This document shows, piece after piece, positions 22,067-28,818 of a DNA stretch of 30,338 nucleotides. Origin of the DNA: an uncultured Peptostreptococcus sp. (GTDB lineage Bacteria; Bacillota; Clostridia; Peptostreptococcales; Peptostreptococcaceae); the NCBI GenBank assembly GCA_900759325.1, contig CAAEUW010000015.1, positions 1 to 30,338 of the forward strand, written 5' to 3'. The notes beneath the pieces were generated by a model. The model saw only the letters and a list, made by a program, of their open reading frames with translations, was not told the DNA's origin and searched no databases. Made by a program: the position numbers and the translations under genes. Positions within the stretch are counted from its first letter, which is position 1. Each line of letters opens with the position of its first letter.

Positions 22067-22591
22067 ATGGAAAAAGCTAAAATAATGGATGAAAAGGCTA
22101 TACAGAGGGCCATTACCAGGATTAGCCATGAAATAATAGAAAAGAACAAGGGTATAGATGATATATGCATAGTTGGTATCAAGTCAAAGGGGATACCCCT
22201 AGCCAAGATGATAGCAGAAAAGATAGGCCAGATAGAGGATGTAGACCTTCCATGTGGCTTTATAGATATTACTGCCTACAGGGATGATGTGAGTAGGGAC
22301 AGGCATGATATGAAGGATGAGGGCTTTGACCTGGATGTCCACGACAAGACAGTAGTCCTAGTTGATGATGTCTTATTTACAGGTAGGACAATAAGGGCAG
22401 CCCTAGACTATATTATAGATAATGGAAGACCCAAGCTAATTCAGCTGGCAGTACTTATTGACAGAGGCCACAGGGAGCTTCCAATCAGGGCTGACTATGT
22501 AGGTAAGAATGTACCTACTTCAAGGCTGGAAAAGGTCCAGGTCAACTTTAAGGAATTTGACCAGGAAAACTCTGTTATAATTTGTGAATAG
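22067..22591 (+). CDS. pyrR: Bifunctional pyr operon regulator / uracil phosphoribosyltransferase
   Basis: UMP-responsive RNA-binding attenuator protein that also converts uracil and PRPP to UMP. The protein has 174 residues. The N-terminus MEKAKIMDEKAIQRAITRISHEI and the PRPP motif VVLVDDVLFTGRTIRAAL (about 95-112) are characteristic, as is DRGHRELPIRADYVGKNVPT. An in-frame TTG at 22061 is rejected because ribosome site AGGTGG (22055-22060) abuts it; ATG 22067 is spaced correctly. It follows rluD by 10 nt in the usual Firmicutes order, but no pyrimidine biosynthesis gene follows; instead comes rqcH. The 3' end contains an extended -10 (TGT-TATAAT, 22573-22581) that could help drive rqcH. Confidence 0.95.
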   Translation: MEKAKIMDEKAIQRAITRISHEIIEKNKGIDDICIVGIKSKGIPLAKMIAEKIGQIEDVDLPCGFIDITAYRDDVSRDRHDMKDEGFDLDVHDKTVVLVDDVLFTGRTIRAALDYIIDNGRPKLIQLAVLIDRGHRELPIRADYVGKNVPTSRLEKVQVNFKEFDQENSVIICE

Positions 22592-22614
22592 CCACTAGAA
22601 AAGAGGAAATAGAT

Positions 22615-24378
22615 ATGTCATTTGACGGAATAGTTGTAAAGTCCTTGGTTGCCGAGCTAAGAGAAAAGCTAATCGACACTAAGATAGACAAGGTATACCA
22701 GCCTGAAAAGGATGAGATATGCCTAAAGATAAGGTCTAAAGAGGGGGCCCACAAGCTCATATTGAGTGCCAGCGCATCCCATCCAAGGGCCTATATAGCC
22801 AAGAGGTATGAAAAGTCAAATCCCAAAAAGGCACCCGTATTTTGTATGACTTTGAGAAAATATATTCAGGGTGGTGTGATTGTGGATATAGACCAGGTTG
22901 GCTTTGAAAGAATAATTAAAATATCAGTAGAATCCTATGATGAATTGAGGGAAAAAACTCGTAAGGACCTCTATATAGAAATCATGGGCAAGCACAGTAA
23001 TATAATTTTGGTAGCTGACCAGGAGGCCAAGGTTATAGACTCCATAAAGAGGGTGCCTCTCAGTGTAAGTAGGGCAAGACAGGTCCTACCAGGTGCTCCA
23101 TACGAGCTACCACCAAGCCAAGACAAGCTAAACCCACTTGAAAGGATAGATGTAGACAAGTTCACCCTAAGAGTAAATAGGTCAAAGGGACCAGTTTACA
23201 AGGCCATATACTCTAGCATACTAGGCCTATCACCCCTGGTTGCCAGAGAGGTTTGTTCTAGAGTTGATATTGACCAAAATAAGGATACAGAGGACCTATC
23301 TAATGGGGAGATAAGGTCTCTTGCAGACTGCATAAATTCTATATTTGACGACCTAGACGAGGGTAGGTCCTATCCTAACATTATAGTAGACGACAAGAGG
23401 GACAAGATAGTAGAGTTCAGTAGCATAAGGCTGAGCCAATACCAGGGCCTAAGAGAAATACACCACGATAGTATATCGACAATAATTGAAGACTACTATA
23501 TATCCAAGGACAATAAGGAGAGAATCAGCCAAAAGGCATCCAGTATGAAAAAGAACCTATCCCTAAAGCTGGATAGGATCAAGCACAAGATAGAAAAGCA
23601 GGAACTAGAGCTCAAGGAATCTGAAAATGCCGACAAGTATAGGATAAGGGGTGAATTAATTACCTCATATATATATATGATAAAAGAGGGCATGGAGTCA
23701 GTGGTCCTAGAAAACTACTATGATAACAACAAAAAGATAGAAATTTCTTTAAGACCCAACCTAAGCCCATCAGAAAATGCTCAAAAGTACTTCAAAAAGT
23801 ACAACAAGTTAAAAAATGCTGGTCAGGAAATAGCCAAGCAGATGACCATAAATGTCGAGGAAAAAGAATACCTCGAAAATACTCTTTTGTCCATTGAAAA
23901 CTGTGATGATGCCAAGGAGCTAAAGGAAATCAGGGAAGAGCTAATAAGAGAGGGATATATCAAGTCCTACAAGATGCCTAAGAAGGATAACAAGCCTGGT
24001 ACTGATATGAGGAAGTATATCTCATGTGAGGGCAATATGATAATCGTAGGTAAGAACAACAAGCAAAATGACTACCTGACTCTTAGGCTGGCAGATAATG
24101 AGGACTACTGGTTCCATACCAAGGATATACCAGGCTCCCATGTCCTGATAAAGTCTGCAGGCAAAAAGGTTACAGATAAGGAACTACTAGAGGCAGCAAT
24201 CCTTGCAGCCTACTACAGCAAGGCCAGGATGTCAGCCAATGTACCTGTTGACTATACGATGAAGAAAAATGTAAAAAAACCATCAGGTGCCAAGCCTGGC
24301 ATGGTAATATATGAAAAGAATAAGACCCTTTATGTAACGCCTAGTGATGAGGCCAAGGCCAAGATTAAAAAGGCATAG
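22615..24378 (+). CDS. rqcH: RqcH / NFACT family ribosome quality control protein
   Basis: Binds stalled 50S ribosomes and recruits tRNA-Ala to add C-terminal alanine tails; older annotations call it fibronectin-binding protein FbpA. The protein has 587 residues in the standard order: NFACT-N (1-about 205, starting MSFDGIVVKSLVAELREKL), a middle helix-hairpin-like part, two long coiled-coil stretches (about 300-350 and 385-450), and NFACT-R (about 460-560) with YWFHTKDIPGSHVLIK. At the position of the Asp-Arg motif needed for tRNA contact in Bacillus RqcH there is Glu98-Arg99 (GFERII). Ribosome site AGAGGAA lies upstream. It follows pyrR by 23 nt, so it probably belongs to the lspA operon. 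Confidence 0.94.
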   Translation: MSFDGIVVKSLVAELREKLIDTKIDKVYQPEKDEICLKIRSKEGAHKLILSASASHPRAYIAKRYEKSNPKKAPVFCMTLRKYIQGGVIVDIDQVGFERIIKISVESYDELREKTRKDLYIEIMGKHSNIILVADQEAKVIDSIKRVPLSVSRARQVLPGAPYELPPSQDKLNPLERIDVDKFTLRVNRSKGPVYKAIYSSILGLSPLVAREVCSRVDIDQNKDTEDLSNGEIRSLADCINSIFDDLDEGRSYPNIIVDDKRDKIVEFSSIRLSQYQGLREIHHDSISTIIEDYYISKDNKERISQKASSMKKNLSLKLDRIKHKIEKQELELKESENADKYRIRGELITSYIYMIKEGMESVVLENYYDNNKKIEISLRPNLSPSENAQKYFKKYNKLKNAGQEIAKQMTINVEEKEYLENTLLSIENCDDAKELKEIREELIREGYIKSYKMPKKDNKPGTDMRKYISCEGNMIIVGKNNKQNDYLTLRLADNEDYWFHTKDIPGSHVLIKSAGKKVTDKELLEAAILAAYYSKARMSANVPVDYTMKKNVKKPSGAKPGMVIYEKNKTLYVTPSDEAKAKIKKA

Positions 24379-24448
24379 CTAAAACTAAGAAGGCACAGCC
24401 AAGACCTAGGGTAGGTCTTATAAGGGTGAAAATGGCTTATATAGATTG

Positions 24449-24484
24449 ATTAAAGCTAGACTTGGGAGAGGGTCTAGTTTTAAT
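24449..24484 (+). terminator. Terminator downstream of rqcH
   Basis: ATTAAAGCTAGACT (24449-24462) pairs with GGTCTAGTTTTAAT (24471-24484), fourteen pairs with two G-U; the T run is in the 3' arm. It closes the lspA-rluD-pyrR-rqcH unit. Confidence 0.75.
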
Positions 24485-24508
24485 CTTGTGACTAGAAAGA
24501 GGTGACCT

Positions 24509-25333
24509 ATGTATTTTAAGAATAGTCAAGGCTACAATATATATTATGAGGACAGGGGTAATAAAGAATACCAGGCTCTTATATTTCTACATGCCTGGGG
24601 GTCAAGTATGGCTGACTTTACCTATACCATGGAAAATTTGGAGGGTTATAGGAGGGTAGCCTATGACCACAGGGGTTTTGGTAGGTCAGACAAGCCAGAT
24701 AGGGATATGTCTCTAAGACACCTTGCCAGAGACTTAAAAGAGCTTATAGACCACCTAGGCCTAGAGGACGTGGTAGTGGTAGGCTATTCTATGGGGGCCT
24801 GTGTCCTATACAAGTATATTGAGCTTTTTGGTCAGTACAAGATCAAGAGCCTGGTAATATGTGATATGACACCAAGGGTCCTAAATGACCATGAATGGAA
24901 GCTGGGAATCATGGGAGGGCGCTTTGGACACAAGGAATTTTTAGAGAGCCTTGCCAGACAGTTTGATGACATGACAGATGCCTACCTAGAGCTATATATG
25001 GATATCAACCCTGAGTTGAGGGGTAGGGACAACAAGGTCCTAAAGAGGGTAATAGAAATGGACCTAGCAGGTAATTCCTACTACTCGATTAGCTCAATGT
25101 GGTTTTCTATATGTTATGAGGACTTCAGGCATATACTTAAGGATATAAGCGTCAAAACAGGCCTATTTTTTGCTACTCCAGGCTCAATGATTAACCCAGA
25201 GGTTGTAAAATACTTAGAGGAAAACATAGAAAATACTTATGTGTGCATGTTTGAAAAATCTACCCATAGCTTTATAGGCAATAGACCCAAGTATTTTACT
25301 AGTGAACTAGTTAAGTTTTTAGAAACATTGTAG
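24509..25333 (+). CDS. Alpha/beta hydrolase
   Basis: A protein of 274 residues without a signal peptide. Typical segments: oxyanion-hole strand ALIFLHAWGSSMADF, AYDHRGFGRSDKP and nucleophile Ser94 in GYSMGA. A histidine lies in KSTHSF near the C-terminus. The usual acid after strand 7 (G-x-x-D) is not obvious: the corresponding place reads ATPGSMINPE. Either an acid from another loop completes the triad or the enzyme is altered. The substrate is unknown. Ribosome site AAAGAGGTGA precedes the start, and the stop overlaps the ribosome site of the next gene, so the two are coupled. Confidence 0.82.
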   Translation: MYFKNSQGYNIYYEDRGNKEYQALIFLHAWGSSMADFTYTMENLEGYRRVAYDHRGFGRSDKPDRDMSLRHLARDLKELIDHLGLEDVVVVGYSMGACVLYKYIELFGQYKIKSLVICDMTPRVLNDHEWKLGIMGGRFGHKEFLESLARQFDDMTDAYLELYMDINPELRGRDNKVLKRVIEMDLAGNSYYSISSMWFSICYEDFRHILKDISVKTGLFFATPGSMINPEVVKYLEENIENTYVCMFEKSTHSFIGNRPKYFTSELVKFLETL

Positions 25334-25343
25334 GAGGTTTGAA

Positions 25344-25622
25344 ATGGAATTTATATACGAAGCTAATAGGATATACATAAATGATGAAGAGGGAAAAATG
25401 ATAGCAGAAATAACTTTTCCCCTTATAGGAGATAAGTTGGTTGATATAGACCATACCTATGTATCCAATGTCCTTAGGGGCCAGGGCATAGCAGGCAAGC
25501 TAATGGAGGAGGCCATGAAGGTGATAGAAAAAAATGATTGGAGGGCCAATACATCTTGCTCATATGCTGCCTATTGGAAGGAGGAACATCCAGAGAGTCT
25601 CGACCTATTTAGTCAGGATTAG
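25344..25622 (+). CDS. Small GNAT-family acetyltransferase (YjdJ type)
   Basis: A short protein of 92 residues matching the compact GNAT subgroup (Acetyltransf_CG type). IDHTYVSNVLRGQGIAGKLMEEAMKVIE contains the acetyl-CoA pyrophosphate-binding R-G-x-G-x-A/G motif (residues about 51-57), and the C-terminal PESLDLF region is typical. The acceptor is unknown. It begins 10 nt after the hydrolase stop, with AGGAGG overlapping that stop codon, so translation is probably coupled. Confidence 0.85.
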   Translation: MEFIYEANRIYINDEEGKMIAEITFPLIGDKLVDIDHTYVSNVLRGQGIAGKLMEEAMKVIEKNDWRANTSCSYAAYWKEEHPESLDLFSQD

Positions 25623-25674
25623 GAAGCTCAATAAAAAAGAAACATTTAGGACTAGGAATAATATGAGGTGAAAA

Positions 25675-26136
25675 ATGAAACAAATGACTTTGTGTTACCT
25701 GCAGAGGGATGGAAAGTATCTTATGCTGCATAGGACCAAAAAGAAAAATGATATAAACGAGGGCAAGTGGATAGGAGTAGGTGGCAAGCTAGAGCCGGGT
25801 GAGACCCCATATGAGTGTGCCCTTAGGGAAATAAAGGAAGAGACTGGCTATAGGGCTAAGTCCTGTGAATTTAGGGGGATAGTTGTATTTAGCTACAATG
25901 ACAACCCACCAGAAGAAATGTACCTATATACATGCACGGACTTCGAGGGTCAAGAAATCATATGTGATGAAGGAGACCTTGCCTGGATAGATGAGGATAA
26001 GCTATTTGACCTAAACCTATGGGAGGGAGACAAGATCTTTATAGACCTAGTTAGGAGCGGGAAAAGTGGCTTCCACTTGACACTTAACTATGATGACGAC
26101 AAGCTACTAGGCCACAAATTAGTTTTTGATAAATAA
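25675..26136 (+). CDS. Nudix hydrolase, 8-oxo-dGTP diphosphatase-like
   Basis: A protein of 153 residues with a complete Nudix box: Gly37, Glu43, Arg51-Glu52, Glu55-Glu56 and Gly58 in the GX5EX7REUXEEXGU pattern; the glutamates bind the catalytic magnesium. The beginning MKQMTLCYLQRDGKYLMLHRTKKKND and GKWIGVGGK resemble the MutT/8-oxo-dGTP diphosphatase group common in Firmicutes, so removal of oxidised nucleotides is a reasonable guess, but Nudix substrates are hard to predict. It lies 52 nt downstream of the GNAT gene, probably in the same transcript. Confidence 0.87.
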   Translation: MKQMTLCYLQRDGKYLMLHRTKKKNDINEGKWIGVGGKLEPGETPYECALREIKEETGYRAKSCEFRGIVVFSYNDNPPEEMYLYTCTDFEGQEIICDEGDLAWIDEDKLFDLNLWEGDKIFIDLVRSGKSGFHLTLNYDDDKLLGHKLVFDK

Positions 26137-26207
26137 TATTTTTTTTATATTCTTCTGAATAAAAAATCTTTTCCAGGGTATTAAAAATGTTAGGAATAAA
26201 AGACGAC

Positions 26208-26235
26208 TTATAATGACCAAGGACGGTCATGATAA
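26208..26235. promoter_or_regulatory. Operator-like palindrome in the tpx promoter
   Basis: TTATAATGACC (26208-26218), 6-nt spacer, GGTCATGATAA (26225-26235): 11-bp arms with a single mismatch, covering the -35 zone of the tpx promoter. Its core ATGACC-N6-GGTCAT is perfectly symmetric. The arms' outer TTAT/ATAA parts recall PerR/Fur boxes, the N6 spacing recalls CRP-type sites; the binding protein is not known. Confidence 0.6.
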
Positions 26236-26238
26236 ATA

Positions 26239-26247
26239 TGATATAAT
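26239..26247 (+). promoter_or_regulatory. Extended -10 promoter of tpx
   Basis: TGA-TATAAT (TATAAT at 26242-26247) with no good -35; start near 26254 would leave almost no leader before the ribosome site (TGGAGGA, 26252-26258), so the exact start is uncertain. Confidence 0.5.
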
Positions 26248-26266
26248 TTTTATGGAGGAATATAAA

Positions 26267-26773
26267 ATGGAAAAGAGATCAGTAACAACATTCGCAGGCA
26301 ACCCAATAACACTATTAGGTAAGGAAGTAAAGGTAGGAGACAAGGCTCCAGACTTCGTTTGTCTAAAGGCAGACCTTAGTCCATTCACACTAAAGGACGT
26401 AGAAGGTAAGGTTAAGCTTATAAGTATTGTACCTTCTGTAGACACAGGAGTATGTGAGCTTCAGACTATTAGATTCAACCAGGAAGCAGGAGCATTAAAG
26501 GACACTGCTGTCATAACTATCAGTTGCGACCTTCCTTTCGCACAGGCTAGATTCTGTGGAGCAAAGGGAATTGAAAACGCAGTAGTAGTATCAGATTACA
26601 AGGATACTTCTTTTGGTCTAAACTATGGATTCCTTATGGAAGAGTTCAGACTTCTTAACAGGGGTATAGTAGTAATAGACAAGGATGATGTAGTTAGATA
26701 TGTAGAATATGTAGCTGAAAATACAGACCATCCAAACTATGACAAGGCTTTAGAGGTAGCTAAGTCTCTATAA
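26267..26773 (+). CDS. tpx: Thiol peroxidase (Tpx-type peroxiredoxin)
   Basis: Reduces hydrogen peroxide and organic peroxides using thioredoxin. The protein has 168 residues. The peroxidatic cysteine is Cys63 in SVDTGVCELQT (T-x-x-C motif), the resolving cysteine Cys97 in PFAQARFCGAKG; both are in place for an atypical two-cysteine peroxiredoxin. The frame is open upstream to 26213, but ATG 26267 follows the ribosome site TGGAGGA and gives the usual N-terminus (VTTFAGNPITLLG). Codon choice is host-typical and smooth, suggesting good expression. A perfect-core palindrome overlaps the promoter, and yaaA, another peroxide-related gene, lies downstream. Confidence 0.95.
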   Translation: MEKRSVTTFAGNPITLLGKEVKVGDKAPDFVCLKADLSPFTLKDVEGKVKLISIVPSVDTGVCELQTIRFNQEAGALKDTAVITISCDLPFAQARFCGAKGIENAVVVSDYKDTSFGLNYGFLMEEFRLLNRGIVVIDKDDVVRYVEYVAENTDHPNYDKALEVAKSL

Positions 26774-26884
26774 TTAGAAATATAATTTAGCAAAATTTGT
26801 CAATTTTAAATAAGTTTGCCGACTTAAATAGATTTGAATACAAAAAATGATAAAATACGTATCTACCATTATGGACGGATACAA

Positions 26885-26915
26885 AAGAGAGGGGACTGTT
26901 CAAGTCCTCTTTTTT
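26885..26915 (+). terminator. Terminator downstream of tpx
   Basis: The stem up to ...GGACT (ending 26897) pairs with AGTCC... (26903 onward), about thirteen pairs with three G-U, loop GTTCA, followed by a T run to 26915. Confidence 0.8.
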
Positions 26916-26939
26916 AATGCCAAGACCTCTTGGCATTAA
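26914..26939. other. Second perfect hairpin directly after the tpx terminator
   Basis: TTAATGCCAAG (26914-26924), loop ACCT, CTTGGCATTAA (26929-26939): perfect 11-bp stem beginning inside the T run of the preceding terminator and without its own T run. Confidence 0.6.
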
Positions 26940-26999
26940 TAGGTTATACTAGACGACCAGATACCAATTCTATATATTTTCATACACCAATACAAAGTA

Positions 27000-27008
27000 T
27001 GGTATAAT
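27000..27008 (+). promoter_or_regulatory. Extended -10 promoter for yaaA
   Basis: TGG-TATAAT (TATAAT at 27003-27008), no clear -35. Start near 27015, leader about 18 nt including the ribosome site AAAGGAG (27021-27027). Confidence 0.55.
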
Positions 27009-27032
27009 TTACTTAAATTGAAAGGAGACAAT

Positions 27033-27683
27033 ATGAAAATAATTATATCACCGGCTAAGACGGTTTCAAAAAAAATAGAAAGTCTTAATAATAAAGAAAA
27101 TTTCTCTAAAAAGACATATGAAATTCTAGAAAGAGTGCCTAAAGTCAGGTTATCCAGTGAATTATTTAAAGCCTTTTATATGTATGATGGGCTATGCTTT
27201 AAAAATATGAATAGAGAAGACTTAGACTCAAAGGACCTAGACTATATAGACAAACACCTATTTATCCTATCAGCCCTATATGGTGCAGTAAGACCCTTTG
27301 ACCTGATTTCACCATACAGGCTAGATTTTTTGATGAAAACAGAAATGGGTAACTTGTACAAGTTTTGGCAAGACGAAATAGCAAAAAAAGTATTGGAAGA
27401 TGAGGATTTAATAGTAAACCTTGCAAGTGATGAGTTTTCGAAAACTATAAAAAAGTACATAAAAGATGAAAAAATTTTAAATATTGAGTTTTTTGAGAAT
27501 GTAGATGGTAACTTAAAAAAACACTCTACTATTTCAAAAAAGGCAAGGGGAAAAATGTTATATTTTATGACAAAAAATAAGATCGAGGATATAGAAGATA
27601 TAAAAAAATTTAATTTAGATGGCTATTCTTTTTCTGAAGAAAAGTCAACAAAAGATAGGTATGTTTTTATTGCAAGTAGATAG
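27033..27683 (+). CDS. yaaA: YaaA-family peroxide stress protein
   Basis: DNA-binding protein family (DUF328/PF03883) that in E. coli limits free iron and damage during peroxide stress. The protein has 216 residues, shorter than the roughly 250 of E. coli YaaA. KIIISPAKT opens the protein as in the family, and HLFILSALYGAVRPFDLISPYRLDF and VNLASDEFSK are the conserved core; the C-terminus KDRYVFIASR fits. The start is ATG 27033 after AAAGGAG; an in-frame TTG at 27018 lies before the ribosome site and is rejected. Base composition is more A-rich (many AAA, TTA, TTT) than neighbours such as tpx. A terminator follows at 27700-27725. Confidence 0.88.
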   Translation: MKIIISPAKTVSKKIESLNNKENFSKKTYEILERVPKVRLSSELFKAFYMYDGLCFKNMNREDLDSKDLDYIDKHLFILSALYGAVRPFDLISPYRLDFLMKTEMGNLYKFWQDEIAKKVLEDEDLIVNLASDEFSKTIKKYIKDEKILNIEFFENVDGNLKKHSTISKKARGKMLYFMTKNKIEDIEDIKKFNLDGYSFSEEKSTKDRYVFIASR

Positions 27684-27699
27684 AAACATTATATCGTAT

Positions 27700-27725
27700 A
27701 AAAGAGGGGATTATCTTCTCTTTTT
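27700..27725 (+). terminator. Terminator downstream of yaaA
   Basis: AAAAGAGGGG (27700-27709), loop ATTAT, CTTCTCTTTT (27715-27724) with two G-U pairs and a T run. Confidence 0.8.
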
Positions 27726-27862
27726 GTTTGCATACTATGAGTGAGTCCTAATAGGAGAAAACACCGAATATGCCCAGATAGTGGTAAATGAATGAGTGTA
27801 ATTAGTTATATAGATAATAATAAATAAATTTTAAATTATTTTGTTCTTATACTATTTTAGTA

Positions 27863-27891
27863 TTGACTGATAATCAAAAATTACGTATACT
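27863..27891 (+). promoter_or_regulatory. Promoter for the surface-protein gene pair
   Basis: TTGACT (27863-27868), 17 nt, TATACT (27886-27891). Start near 27898 gives a leader of about 160 nt before the 28058 start, longer than for other genes here. Confidence 0.65.
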
Positions 27892-28057
27892 TAAAGAATA
27901 AAATTATGAAATTATTATTACTAATAAAAAGTACAATATTCTTACATTATGTGATGTATATTTAGTCTAAAAATATAGTCAACAGATGATTATCAGCTAA
28001 TATAAATAGCTAATATCATTTTAATAATATTAATTATAATTGAAGGAGGATTTTATT

Positions 28058-28804
28058 ATGAGAAATCTAGTAAAAAAAATGTCGAGTCTAGTTGTGGCTC
28101 TAGTGATGGTGGTAGGTGTATTTACCTGTGCGACAGTATTTGCGGCCAATAGTAATGTCCCAAGTACCTACAATAGTGGAAAGAAAAAGATTGTGGGACA
28201 GGTTGATTTATCAAATATGACATATAATAATGGTCAAGAAGTAGAGAAAAATGGTAAACTTTTTTATGAAGGATATGTAGGTGGAACAGTTGAAGCCTCT
28301 GATTTATTTGAGGGTGCGTATGATAAGTTTGTAGCTGATTTTAAGGGTCAGAAAGAACCAATTACAAGAAGACCATATGAAAATCTAGTTATGTTTGATA
28401 AGGGAGAAGAATTTCCATCAATAAAATATACTGTTAAATTTCCTAAAAATTTTGTAATAGATGAAAATGCTATTACAGTATCAGAAAGCACAGAGACTAT
28501 AGGAAAAATTGAAAAATTCTATGATAAAGATAGTAACTCTGTTACATTTAGGTTATTCTTAGGTACTTGGAATGATTATAAAGGTTTCTTTGAATTGTAT
28601 GACAAGGAGAAGGGAACTACAGGACATAATATTTCTATAAATATACCTTACTCAGTAGAGATAAAAGACCAAGCTACAACAGATCTCGGAACTATATCTT
28701 CTAACGGAAAGTGTGAACTTTATAAATATGGTGGATGGTTTGGTTACGGTACAAAGATTGTTAATGTAACAAGTAAACCAATTTCATTCCATGTTACTAG
28801 ATAA
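28058..28804 (+). CDS. Secreted protein of unknown function
   Basis: I do not recognise this protein of 248 residues. It begins with a clear Sec signal peptide: basic MRNLVKKM, hydrophobic SSLVVALVMVVGVFTCATVFA, cleavage likely after VFA at about residue 28. The mature part is rich in alternating beta-strand patterns with no cysteine pairs or catalytic motif I can name; it ends in beta-rich sequence without anchor, LPXTG or CWB2 repeats. YTVKFPKNFVIDENAITV and the downstream SVTFRLFL and ISINIPYSVEI resemble, in order and spacing, segments of the next protein (FVLNIPRGITIPDVNSLRF, KLIIRVHP, IKVKVEGLLV). Start is ATG 28058 after AAGGAGGA; an in-frame TTG at 28040 lies before that site. It ends 14 nt before the next gene, so they share a transcript. 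Confidence 0.8.
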   Translation: MRNLVKKMSSLVVALVMVVGVFTCATVFAANSNVPSTYNSGKKKIVGQVDLSNMTYNNGQEVEKNGKLFYEGYVGGTVEASDLFEGAYDKFVADFKGQKEPITRRPYENLVMFDKGEEFPSIKYTVKFPKNFVIDENAITVSESTETIGKIEKFYDKDSNSVTFRLFLGTWNDYKGFFELYDKEKGTTGHNISINIPYSVEIKDQATTDLGTISSNGKCELYKYGGWFGYGTKIVNVTSKPISFHVTR

Positions 28805-28818
28805 GAAGGGGTACTATT

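Larger units (their letters stand above)
27684..28057. other. Intergenic region upstream of the surface-protein genes
   Basis: This 374-nt very AT-rich gap contains the yaaA terminator (27700-27725), a promoter at 27863-27891, an inverted pair CTGATAATCA (27867-27876) / TGATTATCAG (27987-27996) 110 nt apart, and a 13-nt-period direct repeat AGCTAATAT (27995-28003, 28008-28016) in a leader of about 160 nt. No gene seen. Confidence 0.6.

Noticed and set aside
27867..27996. CTGATAATCA / TGATTATCAG pair as an operator loop
   Set aside because: Ten-base AT-rich matches 110 nt apart are easily due to chance here; listed only as content of the gap.
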